Assembly (NCBI RefSeq): GCF_002564045.1
Contig: NZ_PDJK01000002.1
Location: 2,356,001-2,420,000, forward strand
Direction: 5' to 3'
Length of the DNA stretch: 64,000 nucleotides
Source: Amycolatopsis sulphurea
Lineage (GTDB): Bacteria; Actinomycetota; Actinomycetes; Mycobacteriales; Pseudonocardiaceae
Of the stretch, positions 8,927 through 17,148 are shown in pieces (the first letter of the stretch is position 1; every line of letters begins with the position of its first letter). The notes beneath the pieces were generated by a model. The model saw only the letters and a list, made by a program, of their open reading frames with translations, did not search any database and was not told where the DNA came from. The position numbers were made by a program, and so were the translations under genes.

Positions 8927-11190
8927 ACCCGTTCCAGCTCGCCCTGCGCGTGCTCCGCGTCGACCGGCGTACCCGCACTTCGGCGATCCTCACCGCGGTC
9001 GGGGTCGCGGTCGCGACCGGGCTGGTGTTGCTGCTGGCCACCCTGCCGTTCGCCACTCAGGCCCGCGAGCAGCGGGCCCAGTGGCAGGAGCCGTACCGGT
9101 ACGCCAAGGACGGCAAGCCGGCCCTGCTGGTCAACTCGTCCAAGGACTACTTCGACGGCAAGGAGATCATGCGGGTCGACCTCGCCGTCACCGACTCCGG
9201 CGCCGTCCACCTGCCCCCGGGCATCGACAAGCTGCCCGTACCCGGCCAGGCGATAGTCTCGCCGGAGCTGGGCAAACTGCTCAACCGCACGCCGGCGAAC
9301 CAGCTCGGTGACCGCTTCGGCAAGCCGGTCGCCGCGCTCGGCGAGCAGGCGCTGCGCTATCCGGAACAGCTCGTGGTGCTGGTCGGGCACAGCCCGCAGG
9401 AGCTGCAGGGGGCCGGCGGGGAAGCGCAGCCCGGCGTCGGCGGCCGGCCGGTGGCCGATTTCCCCCATACCGAAGCTGAGCCGGACGGGATGCTCACGCT
9501 GCTCACCGGGGTCGGCGTCGTCGTGCTGCTGGTGCCCAGCCTGGTACTGGTCGCCTCCTCGGCGCGGTTGACCGCGGCCCGGCGGGAGCAGCGGATGGCC
9601 GCGCTCCGGCTGGCCGGTGCGACACCCGGGCAGGTGACTTCGATAGTGGCCGCGGAGACCGGGCTGTCCGCCGGGGTCGGTGCGCTGGCCGGGCTGCTGC
9701 TCAGCCCGGCGCTGTATGGGTTGGCCACGTTCGTCCCGTGGGCAGGCGGGACCTGGCTCTCCTCCGACTTCAGCCTGCCGGTAGGCCTGATCGTGGCGAT
9801 CGTGGTGGCCATCCCGGCACTGGTGGTGCTGGCCGGGGTGCTCGGCCTGCGCCGGGTGATGAACACACCGCTGTTCGCCGACGGCGGGCATCAGGTGAAA
9901 CCGTTGCACTGGTGGCGATTGCTGTCGTTGCCCGTGGCGGGGTTGTTTTTCCTCTACGCGATCTTGACCGGCCGGGATTCGAGCGGTGGCCAGGAACTCG
10001 TTCTCGTCGGGCTGTTCCTGGTGGTGGGTTCGGCGATGCTGGTCGGCCCCTGGGTCACGTCGGCGGTCGGGGGCACCTTCGTACGGATCTGGCGCCGCCC
10101 GTCGACCCTGCTGGCCGGACGGCGGCTGCGGGAAGATCCGCGGGGCGCCTACCGCGCGTCGGCCGGAATCGTGCTCGCGGTGTTCGCCGGGTCGATGGGG
10201 CTCACCCTGCTGCCGTCCTTCGAATCGCTCGCGGGCGACAGCAGCAAGTTCGTCGACTCCGCGTTGTACGTGGATGTCAGCCCGGAGAAAGCCGATGCGA
10301 TGGTCGAACAGGCCAACAGCAAGCTTGCCGAGAGCGGCGTGCAGGACCGCGCGGTCGCGGTGCCCAACGTGGTCGTTTCAGAGGCGGCGGACAAAAGGGA
10401 TGAGTCGTCCCATCTGGCGTACGTGATGGCGTGTGCGGATGCGGCGAAGCTGACCAAGGTCGGCATCACCGAGAAGGACTGCAAGCCCGACGCCGGCCTG
10501 TACGCGCCTTACGAGTTCGACACCAGCAAGTACATGGTGACGAGCAGTTCCGAGCCCGATGTGCCCACCAAGCCGCTCGGCTCGATCCAGGTGGGCCGTT
10601 ACTCGACGAGTGAAGGGACGAACTCCGCTTACTTCATCGAGCCGGCGGCGATGCCCGCCGGGCTGCGGCCGAATGAAACGACCCTCGTGGTGCGGACCAC
10701 CGATGCCGACCGGGAGCAGGTCCGCACGGCGCTGGCTTCGGTGGCGGGCAGCTCCGGAATCAAGAGCCCCCGCCAGCACGTCTACGACCAGCGGCAGGAG
10801 CTTGACGACGTGCGCCGGGTGACCGTGATCGGACTGACCGCGGCCGCGATCCTGGCCGGCTGCAGTGCGGCGATCGCCACGGCCGGCGGGGTGATGGACC
10901 GGCGCCGCACCTTCGGTGCGCTGATCGCGGCGGGTACGCCGGTTCGGGTGCTCTCCCGGGCACTGCGGATGGAGGCCGCGCTGCCGTCGCTGGTGGCCAC
11001 GATCGGGGCCGGGGTGACCGGGATTCTCGTCGGGCTCGGATTGTTCAGTCTGGCCAGCAAGAACCCGATCACGCTGACTCCGTGGCTGATCGCGCCGGTG
11101 GTACTCGGCGTCGGGGTGGCTCTGCTCGGAGCCTCGGTCTGCACTCCCGCGCTCAAGCGGGTGGCGGCCGAACCACTCAACGACGAATAG
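8923..11190 (+). CDS. FtsX-like ABC transporter permease
   Basis: The 755-residue protein starts MNPFQLALRVLRVDRRTR, a basic cytoplasmic N-terminus before the first membrane helix. Two FtsX-type four-helix modules are visible: one around residues 185-330 (LVPSLVLVASSARLTAARRE) and one at the C-terminus (LAGCSAAIATAGGVMDRRRT). A further hydrophobic cluster lies around 330-420, and a long extracytoplasmic region lies at about 420-610. This architecture matches permeases of antimicrobial-peptide sensing or export systems, which are commonly placed beside two-component genes as here. It is coupled to the ATPase by an ATGA overlap and followed by a strong hairpin. Confidence 0.9.
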   Translation: MNPFQLALRVLRVDRRTRTSAILTAVGVAVATGLVLLLATLPFATQAREQRAQWQEPYRYAKDGKPALLVNSSKDYFDGKEIMRVDLAVTDSGAVHLPPGIDKLPVPGQAIVSPELGKLLNRTPANQLGDRFGKPVAALGEQALRYPEQLVVLVGHSPQELQGAGGEAQPGVGGRPVADFPHTEAEPDGMLTLLTGVGVVVLLVPSLVLVASSARLTAARREQRMAALRLAGATPGQVTSIVAAETGLSAGVGALAGLLLSPALYGLATFVPWAGGTWLSSDFSLPVGLIVAIVVAIPALVVLAGVLGLRRVMNTPLFADGGHQVKPLHWWRLLSLPVAGLFFLYAILTGRDSSGGQELVLVGLFLVVGSAMLVGPWVTSAVGGTFVRIWRRPSTLLAGRRLREDPRGAYRASAGIVLAVFAGSMGLTLLPSFESLAGDSSKFVDSALYVDVSPEKADAMVEQANSKLAESGVQDRAVAVPNVVVSEAADKRDESSHLAYVMACADAAKLTKVGITEKDCKPDAGLYAPYEFDTSKYMVTSSSEPDVPTKPLGSIQVGRYSTSEGTNSAYFIEPAAMPAGLRPNETTLVVRTTDADREQVRTALASVAGSSGIKSPRQHVYDQRQELDDVRRVTVIGLTAAAILAGCSAAIATAGGVMDRRRTFGALIAAGTPVRVLSRALRMEAALPSLVATIGAGVTGILVGLGLFSLASKNPITLTPWLIAPVVLGVGVALLGASVCTPALKRVAAEPLNDE

Positions 11191-11217
11191 ACGCGCACCG
11201 GGGGTGCGGTAAGGGGG

Positions 11218-11257
11218 AAGGGCCGTTGCCGGGAATGGGAACCCGGCAACGGCCCTT
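11218..11257 (+). terminator. Strong hairpin after the FtsX-like gene
   Basis: A perfect 16-bp stem (AAGGGCCGTTGCCGGG with its complement) encloses an eight-base loop. It starts 27 bases after the permease stop. There is no U-tract. Termination is inferred from position and stability. Confidence 0.7.
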
Positions 11258-11263
11258 CGTCGT

Positions 11264-11319
11264 GTCCGTGAAGGGGCCCTTCACGGACTCTGAGTCTGTG
11301 AAGGGGCCCTTCACAGACT
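11264..11319. repeat. Double-palindrome intergenic repeat, copy 2
   Basis: Two perfect 25-base palindromes, each with a 12-bp arm around a central G, are joined by a short CTGAG-containing linker. They lie between the convergent permease (end 11190) and trmB (end 11329). The core is identical to that of the other copies in the window. Confidence 0.88.
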
Positions 11320-11328
11320 GCTGTCCCG

Positions 11329-12060
11329 TCAGATCCGTTCGAAGATCAGGTCGTGCGAGACGCGGCCTTCGACGTCGGCGCGCTGCTCGAACTTCGTGAC
11401 CGGCCGCCACGGCGGGCGTGGTGCCCAGCCGCCCGGCTCGCCGGCGTAACGGTTGCGCAGGGCCGGTTCCGCGGAGCACACCGCGAGCATCTGCTCCGCG
11501 TAGTGCTCCCAGTCGGTGGCGAGGTGGAAGGTCCCGCCGGGGGCCAGCCGCGAAGCCACCAGCGCGACGAACTCCGGTTGCACGATCCGTCGCTTGTGGT
11601 GCTTCTTCTTCGGCCACGGATCGGGGAAGAACAGCCGCACGCCGGCGAGCGCGCCGGGTGCGACGTGCTCGGTCAGCAGGACCACCGCGTCCCCGTGCAT
11701 CAGCCGCAGGTTCGTGACGCCGAGCTTCTCCGCCCGCAGCATCAGCTGGCCGAGACCGGGGTCGTAGACCTCGGCGGCCAGGTAGTTCAGCTCCGGCGCG
11801 GCGGCGGCCAGCTGCGAGGTGGTCTCCCCCATCCCGGAGCCGATCTCCAGCAGCACCGGTGCTTCGCGGCCGAACCACGCGGGGAAGTCGACCGGTCCGG
11901 CGGGCAGGTCGGCGACCGTGCGGCCCAGCCGTGGCCAGTGCTCCTCCCATGCCCGCTGCTGCCCGACGGTCATCCGCCCGCCGCGTTTGACGTAACTGAC
12001 CACGCTGCGCAGCCGTGGCTGGTGCTCGTTCTCCACCCGGACAAGATACGGGCGGGTCAC
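11329..12060 (-). CDS. trmB: tRNA (guanine-N7)-methyltransferase TrmB
   Basis: The enzyme makes m7G46 in the variable loop of tRNAs using S-adenosylmethionine. Visible motifs are RGGRMTVGQQRAWEEHWP near the N-terminus, the SAM-binding LLEIGSGMGETT, and the family signature LFFPDPWPKKKHHKRRIVQ. The C-terminal region has ATDWEHYAEQM and TKFEQR. The GTG at 12060 overlaps the upstream gene's stop as GTGA; a GTG at 12036 would also give a normal-length protein. The convergent FtsX-like gene lies across a terminator and repeat. Confidence 0.92.
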   Translation of the reverse strand: MTRPYLVRVENEHQPRLRSVVSYVKRGGRMTVGQQRAWEEHWPRLGRTVADLPAGPVDFPAWFGREAPVLLEIGSGMGETTSQLAAAAPELNYLAAEVYDPGLGQLMLRAEKLGVTNLRLMHGDAVVLLTEHVAPGALAGVRLFFPDPWPKKKHHKRRIVQPEFVALVASRLAPGGTFHLATDWEHYAEQMLAVCSAEPALRNRYAGEPGGWAPRPPWRPVTKFEQRADVEGRVSHDLIFERI

Positions 12061-12635
12061 CGCACCGCTTCGAACTCCCCGAGCCGGGCCCGCAGACCGG
12101 CCACCCCGGCCACCGCGATCGGCGGCGGGGTACCCGCGGAATGCGCGGGCAGCACGTCGATCCAGCCGTCGTGCCGATCGGTGTTGAGTACCGTGGTCGG
12201 GATCGAATGGCCGGACCGGCCGCGTTCGGAGGGCATGAACTCCCAGTAGCCCGATTCGCCGTCCGCGGCCCACGGCACGAACTCCCAGCCCGGCCTGCGG
12301 CTGAGCAACTGGGCGACGCGATCTTCGATGCGGAAGCCGAGCGCGCGGGATTCCAGCCGCCCGCTCGCCACCGCGCGCAGCCACCACGGGGCGGGCAGCT
12401 GCTCGTCGGACCGGGCGGCCCGGTGGTACAGCGTGAGCACGGCGTCTTCGGCGGCGCGGTGCACCCACGCCTGGCGCAGGTCACCCGGGCGCGTGGCCGG
12501 CAACGCGAACCGGGGCAATTCGATTGCCTGGGACCATTCGAGGTCCAGCATCGGTTCGAGCCGGGGCCGGGGCGCCGCCGCACCGCGGGCCGCCGGAATG
12601 GCGCTGACGAGATCTTGACCAGCGTCCACCGTCAA
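12057..12635 (-). CDS. Conserved hypothetical protein coupled to trmB
   Basis: A soluble 192-residue protein with no signal peptide and no membrane segment. It is rich in Trp and Arg (LDLEWSQAIELPRF, PAPWWLRAVASGR, GWEFVPWAADGESGYWEF). I do not recognise a catalytic motif. Its stop overlaps the trmB start as GTGA, so the two are translationally coupled. A role linked to tRNA or translation is possible, but only the coupling supports it. Its start ATG at 12635 follows GGAGGT on the minus strand. Confidence 0.65.
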   Translation of the reverse strand: MTVDAGQDLVSAIPAARGAAAPRPRLEPMLDLEWSQAIELPRFALPATRPGDLRQAWVHRAAEDAVLTLYHRAARSDEQLPAPWWLRAVASGRLESRALGFRIEDRVAQLLSRRPGWEFVPWAADGESGYWEFMPSERGRSGHSIPTTVLNTDRHDGWIDVLPAHSAGTPPPIAVAGVAGLRARLGEFEAVR

Positions 12636-12792
12636 GGTTCACCTCCGGTGAGCTGTGTACATCGAGTGCGCTCTGCCTTCGAATAAACAGGCCACCTGAG
12701 CAGTATGTCCGCTCGCTGTGAGGGAAGCCACACCCGCTTAACGTGGTCTTAATCCGTTTGCCTGATGTACAAGCGCGTCCGCACGTGCAGAT

Positions 12793-13536
12793 TCACGCGT
12801 CGCGCCGGTTCGCGGTGTACACCCCGGCCGAGAACAGCGCCGCGCAGATCGCCGCGAAATACGCGAGATAGGCCCACGGTCCGAGAGGGGCCGACAGTTT
12901 CAGGGTGGTTCTGGTGAAATCCCCACCGGCGAACTGCGCTGCCGCGTAGAACGGCATCCACTGGTAGACATCCTCGCCGATCCGGGGAATCAGCAGCACC
13001 AGTCCTTCCACCAGCTGGGTCCACACCAGCACCAGTGCCAGGGAGAACGCGGTGCTGCGCAACAACAATCCCACGCCGACGCCGAATATTCCGGTAAGTG
13101 CGAAGGTGATCGCCTGCCCGAACACCAGCCGCCAGTCGGCCGCGGTGTGCAGGGCGAGATCGGCGTCCGGCCGGACCAGCTGCGCCAGCCCCCACGACCC
13201 GGTGCCGGCGGCGAGCCCGAGCACGGCGCACAGCGAACCCACCACGGTGCCCTTCGCCAGCAGCGCGGGCACTCGCGCCGGCACTGCGAGGAAGGTGAGT
13301 TTCAGCGTGCCCCAGTTCGCATCGGAGGTCGCGGCGAGCACCGCGAGTACCAGTGCGACAGTCCGGCCGGCGCTCGCGGCAAGCTGGGTGTTCGCGACGT
13401 TGGCGGTCACCTCGGCACCGGAGAGCCCGAAGAACAGCGCGGTGAACCCGATCGGCGCGAGCACCGAAAGCGCCGCACACCACCACGGCGCGCGGGTACT
13501 GAAGAGCTTGATCCGTTCCGCCCGCAGGACGTTCAC
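12793..13536 (-). CDS. ABC-2-type transporter permease
   Basis: The 247-residue membrane protein begins MNVLRAERIKLFSTRAPWWC, the amphipathic N-terminus typical of actinobacterial ABC-2 permeases. About six hydrophobic segments follow, including TVALVLAVLAAT and FALTGIFGVGVGLLLRSTAF. It overlaps the ATPase gene at 13533 by four bases. It should form the membrane channel of an efflux or bacteriocin-immunity type exporter. It is a paralogue of the permease at 14595-15317, with the same start signature and length. Confidence 0.88.
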   Translation of the reverse strand: MNVLRAERIKLFSTRAPWWCAALSVLAPIGFTALFFGLSGAEVTANVANTQLAASAGRTVALVLAVLAATSDANWGTLKLTFLAVPARVPALLAKGTVVGSLCAVLGLAAGTGSWGLAQLVRPDADLALHTAADWRLVFGQAITFALTGIFGVGVGLLLRSTAFSLALVLVWTQLVEGLVLLIPRIGEDVYQWMPFYAAAQFAGGDFTRTTLKLSAPLGPWAYLAYFAAICAALFSAGVYTANRRDA

Positions 13537-14441
13537 CGGGCACCTCCGCTCGGATACTCGGTGGCCTGCCCGGTCAGTTCCAGGTACGCCTGTTCCAGCG
13601 AACCGGTCACCGGGGCCAGCTCGTGCAGGGTGACCCCCGCGGTGAACGCCAGCTCGCCGACCGCTGAACTGTCCATTTCGGACACATGAAACCCGCCGGG
13701 CTCCTCGGTGAACACCGCACCCCGCTCGGTCAGCGCGGTGCGCAGGGCCGCCTCGTCCGGCGTGCGCACGCGGACCCCGCGCGGTCCGGCCTTGGCCAGG
13801 AACTCGGCCATCGTGCCTTCGTGGATCAACCGGCCGCGGCCGATCACCACCAGATCCTGCGCGGTCTGTTCCATCTCCGGCAGCAGATGGCTGGACACGA
13901 ACACGGTCCGGCCTTGCTCGGCCAGCGTCCGCAGCAGCCCGCGTACCCAGTGCACGCCCTCCGGGTCGAGCCCGTTCACCGGCTCGTCGAACAGCAGCAC
14001 GCGCGGGTCGCCCAGCAGCGCCGTGGCGATGCCCAGCCGCTGCAGCATGCCGAGGGAGAACTGCCCGGCGCGCTTGCCCGCCACCGAAGACAGCCCGACC
14101 AGCGCCAGTACCTCCTCGGCCCGGCGGCCGGGCAGCCCGTTGGCCGCGGCCAGCCAGCGCAGGTGTGCCCGCGCGGTCCGGCCCGGATGCCGCCAGGCCG
14201 GGTCCAGCAGCGCACCGACCGTCCGGAGTGGATCATCCAGCTGCCGGTACGGCCTGCCCTCGATGAGCGCGGTGCCGGTGTCCGGGGTGTCCAGGCCGAG
14301 CAGCAGCCGCATGGTGGTGGACTTGCCCGCGCCGTTCGGGCCGAGGAATCCGGTGACCCGCCCGGGACACGCGGTGAACGTCAGATCGCGCACCGCGACG
14401 GTGCCGCCGTAGGACTTGCCGAGTCCGGTCGCTTCGAGCAC
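13533..14441 (-). CDS. ABC transporter ATP-binding protein (DrrA/CcmA-like)
   Basis: The 302-residue ATPase has Walker A GPNGAGKST, signature SLGMLQRLGIATALL, Walker B VLLFDEPVNGLDPEG and switch His in VFVSSHLLPEME. The signature has SLGM where LSGGQ is usual, which is common in this drug and bacteriocin exporter group. The C-terminal ~90 residues form the extra domain of this subfamily and end with TGSLEQAYLELTG. It pairs with the permease at 12793-13536 through an ATGA overlap and is paralogous to 15341-16264. Confidence 0.92.
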   Translation of the reverse strand: MLEATGLGKSYGGTVAVRDLTFTACPGRVTGFLGPNGAGKSTTMRLLLGLDTPDTGTALIEGRPYRQLDDPLRTVGALLDPAWRHPGRTARAHLRWLAAANGLPGRRAEEVLALVGLSSVAGKRAGQFSLGMLQRLGIATALLGDPRVLLFDEPVNGLDPEGVHWVRGLLRTLAEQGRTVFVSSHLLPEMEQTAQDLVVIGRGRLIHEGTMAEFLAKAGPRGVRVRTPDEAALRTALTERGAVFTEEPGGFHVSEMDSSAVGELAFTAGVTLHELAPVTGSLEQAYLELTGQATEYPSGGAR

Positions 14442-14478
14442 GTTCGCCCCCTCTCGCCGGGCGAACTCTACCGGGACG

Positions 14479-14516
14479 AAAAATCCGGGCCGCCCCCGAA
14501 AGGCGACCCGGATTGT
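14479..14516 (-). terminator. Rho-independent terminator after permease 14595-15317
   Basis: Read on the minus strand, an AATCCGGG...CCCGGATT stem with an inner GC extension and a short loop is followed by TTTTT. It lies about 80 bases after the permease stop, between the two tandem transporter modules. This suggests the modules are at least partly separate transcription units. Confidence 0.75.
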
Positions 14517-14594
14517 TCTTTCTTCCCCTTTTTCCCCATTGGTCTCGCCGAGTCCGGTCCCACTCGGCCCCGGCGAAACCTTCCCTGTGGGTCG

Positions 14595-15317
14595 TTACGC
14601 GTCGCGTTTGTTCACGACGACGATCGAGATCATCAGCATCAGTACCGCGAACCCGGCGAAGTAGGCCAGCGATCCGCCCTGCGAGAGGGAGACTCCGCTG
14701 TCCGGGCGGGGCGTCAGGAAGTTTTCCATGACGTGGAACGGCAGCCAGCGGTAGATTCCGTCGCTGACCAAGCTGATCAGACGCTCGCCCATCAGCGCCC
14801 AGAGCAGCACCAGCGAAAGCGCGCCGGCACTGTGCCGGATCAACGCGCCGACGCTGAGCGCGATCACCGCGGCCAGTCCGAAGAACACTCCGCCACCGGT
14901 GACGTTGATCCAGTCCGCCGAGGTGGTCAGCGCCATCTTGCCGGTGGGCTCCAGGAGGTAACTGACCCCCCAGGCGGCGAAGCCGCTGATCTCGCCGAGC
15001 ACCAGCCCCAGCAGCCCGACCACGCCGGCCTTGGCCAGCAGCACCGAGGTCCGGTTGGGCACGGCCTGGAAGGCGGTGCGGATGGTGCCGAAGCGGTATT
15101 CCGTGGTGATCGACAGCGCGGCCACCACCATGGCCACCGCGGCGCCGAACTCGTACCCGCGCGTGCTGCTGGTGACGGAGAGGTAATCAGTGTGGCCCGC
15201 GTTGCTGGCGACGTACATGATGCCGAAGCCGCTGGTGACCAGGATGGTGAGGAGGCCGCCCCACAACGGCGCGCGGGTGGTGAAGAGCTTGATGCGTTCG
15301 ACCGCAAGCAGATTCAT
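14595..15317 (-). CDS. ABC-2-type transporter permease, paralogue
   Basis: The 240-residue polytopic protein starts MNLLAVERIKLFTTRAPLWG, closely matching the first permease. Membrane segments include LLTILVTSGFGIMYVAS, VAMVVAALSITTEYRFG and LAYFAGFAVLMLMISIVVV. It ends in the charged tail NKRDA, and the other permease ends in NRRDA. It lies 23 bases downstream of its ATPase gene. The pair looks like a tandem duplication of the 12793-14441 module. Confidence 0.88.
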   Translation of the reverse strand: MNLLAVERIKLFTTRAPLWGGLLTILVTSGFGIMYVASNAGHTDYLSVTSSTRGYEFGAAVAMVVAALSITTEYRFGTIRTAFQAVPNRTSVLLAKAGVVGLLGLVLGEISGFAAWGVSYLLEPTGKMALTTSADWINVTGGGVFFGLAAVIALSVGALIRHSAGALSLVLLWALMGERLISLVSDGIYRWLPFHVMENFLTPRPDSGVSLSQGGSLAYFAGFAVLMLMISIVVVNKRDA

Positions 15318-15340
15318 GATTCTCTTCCGATCCGTGGTGG

Positions 15341-16264
15341 TCAGTGCGCGGGGGCGGGCTCGGCCGGCCCGGTGTGGTACTCGACGGAGTCGCCGGTGAT
15401 CTGCATGAAGGCCTGCTCCAGCGATCCGGTCTGTGGGCTCAGCTCGTGCAGCACGAGCCCCGCGGCGCCGGCGAGCTCGCCGATCCTGGCACTGTCCAAT
15501 CCGGACACGATGAGCGCGTCGCCCGCGTCGGTGACCTGCGCGCCGGCCTGGGCCAGGTGCTGCGCCAGGGTGGGCAGCTGCGGCGAGCGCACCTTCACCG
15601 TGTTGTCCGAGGCGCGCGCCACGAATTCCTCTGTGGACGATTGGGAGATGAGCTCTCCCTTGCCGATCACCACAAGCTGGGTGGCGGTGAGCGCCATCTC
15701 GGAGAGCAGGTGGCTGGAGACGAACACGGTGCGTCCCTCGCCGGCCAGCCGGTGCATGAACTGCCGGATCCAGAGGATGCCCTCCGGGTCGAGGCCGTTC
15801 ACCGGCTCGTCGAACAGCAGCACTTCCGGGTCGCCGAGCAGGGCCGCGGCGATGCCCAGCCGCTGGGACATGCCGAGCGAGAACCCGCCCGCGCGCTTGT
15901 CCGCGACCGAGGTGAGCCCGACCAGATCGAGTGCCTCGTCCACCCGGCGCCTGGGGATCCCGTTGGACTGGGCCATCCACCGCAGGTGCCCGCGGGCGGA
16001 GCGGTTGGGGTGCACCCACTTCGCGTCGAGCAGTGCGCCGATGGTGCGCAGCGGGTGCTTGAGCTCGTGGTAGAGCTTGCCGCCGATGCGGACTTCACCC
16101 GCGGTGGGGCTGTCCAGCCCCAGCATCATCCGCATGGTGGTGGACTTGCCCGCCCCGTTCGGCCCGAGGAAGCCGGTGACCTCTCCGGATGGCACGGTGA
16201 ACGAAAGGCTGTTCACCGCCAGGGCGTTCCCATAACGCTTGGTGAGACCCGTTGCCTCGATCAT
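15341..16264 (-). CDS. ABC transporter ATP-binding protein, paralogue
   Basis: The 307-residue ATPase shows Walker A GPNGAGKSTTMRMMLG, signature SLGMSQRLGIAAALL, Walker B VLLFDEPVNGLDPEG and the C-terminal TGSLEQAFMQITG block. Motif by motif it matches the ATPase at 13533-14441. It is the first gene of the transporter cluster, downstream of a response regulator and kinase read in the same direction. Regulation by that two-component system is a reasonable inference from order and orientation. Confidence 0.92.
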   Translation of the reverse strand: MIEATGLTKRYGNALAVNSLSFTVPSGEVTGFLGPNGAGKSTTMRMMLGLDSPTAGEVRIGGKLYHELKHPLRTIGALLDAKWVHPNRSARGHLRWMAQSNGIPRRRVDEALDLVGLTSVADKRAGGFSLGMSQRLGIAAALLGDPEVLLFDEPVNGLDPEGILWIRQFMHRLAGEGRTVFVSSHLLSEMALTATQLVVIGKGELISQSSTEEFVARASDNTVKVRSPQLPTLAQHLAQAGAQVTDAGDALIVSGLDSARIGELAGAAGLVLHELSPQTGSLEQAFMQITGDSVEYHTGPAEPAPAH

Positions 16265-16386
16265 CCTTGCTCCCTTGGTGCGGTCACTGACCTGTCACAT
16301 GGTGACGGAGCAAACCGGCGCGCGCGTCATCCTGCGGTTCGAATCCGCGGCACGACCTGAGTAGTACACAAACGGGTTACTCGGCG

Positions 16387-16420
16387 GGGGTCACCTCAGG
16401 GAAAACCCTGAGGTGACCCC
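16387..16420 (-). terminator. Perfect hairpin downstream of the response regulator
   Basis: GGGGTCACCTCAGGG pairs perfectly with its complement across an AAAA tetraloop, giving a 15-bp stem. It lies about 70 bases after the response regulator stop and about 120 bases before the ABC ATPase start. There is no U-tract. It may limit read-through from the regulator into the transporter genes. Confidence 0.65.
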
Positions 16421-16491
16421 GAGTTCACCGCGAGTGATCGCGACAGTCCGAAGTGGAACGACGAGAGTACGAAGTGGACTCTTCGGCCGGG

Positions 16492-17148
16492 TCAGTCCAG
16501 GCCGGGGCGGGCGAGCCCGGTCTCGTAGGCGAGCACCACCGCCTGTACCCGGTCCCGCAGATCCAGCTTCGCCAGGATCCGGCCGACGTGGGTCTTCACC
16601 GTGGCCTCGGACAGGAACAACGACTCCGCGATCTCCAGATTCGACATGCCCTTCGCGATCAGCACGAGCACTTCGCGCTCACGCTCGGTCAGCACGTCGA
16701 GTTCGCCCGCGTCGCGGGCCGGGGCGCCACCGGAGCCGACGAAGCGGTCCAGCAGCCGCCGGGTGACCGACGGGGACACCACGGCGTCCCCCGCAGCGAC
16801 CGAACGCAGCGCGGACACCAGATGGTCGGGCTGGGTGTCCTTGAGCAGAAAGCCGGACGCACCGCCTTGCAGCGCCGCGTACACGTATTCGTCCAGATCG
16901 AAGGTGGTCATCACCAGCACGCGTGCGGTGCCCGCGGCGGTGATCTGCTTGGTCGCCTCGACCCCGTCGAGCACCGGCATGCGTACGTCCATCAGCACCA
17001 CGTCCGGCCGCAGGTCGGCGGCCATCCGCACGGCCTGCGCGCCGTCGCCTGCTTCGCCGACCACGTCGAGATCGGCCTGCGCGCCGAGCACCATCCGGAA
17101 CCCGACCCGCATCAATTCCTGATCGTCGACGATCACTACCCGGATCAT
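16492..17148 (-). CDS. NarL/FixJ-family response regulator
   Basis: The 218-residue regulator has a receiver domain with acidic pocket VIVDDQ, phospho-Asp54 in VLMDVRMPV and Lys in FLLKDTQ. A LuxR-type helix-turn-helix follows (LTEREREVLVLIAKG, EATVKTHVGRILAKL). Its ATG overlaps the kinase stop as ATGA. It is a paralogue of the regulator at 5609-6259. The downstream tandem ABC-2 transporters are its most likely targets. Confidence 0.93.
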   Translation of the reverse strand: MIRVVIVDDQELMRVGFRMVLGAQADLDVVGEAGDGAQAVRMAADLRPDVVLMDVRMPVLDGVEATKQITAAGTARVLVMTTFDLDEYVYAALQGGASGFLLKDTQPDHLVSALRSVAAGDAVVSPSVTRRLLDRFVGSGGAPARDAGELDVLTEREREVLVLIAKGMSNLEIAESLFLSEATVKTHVGRILAKLDLRDRVQAVVLAYETGLARPGLD

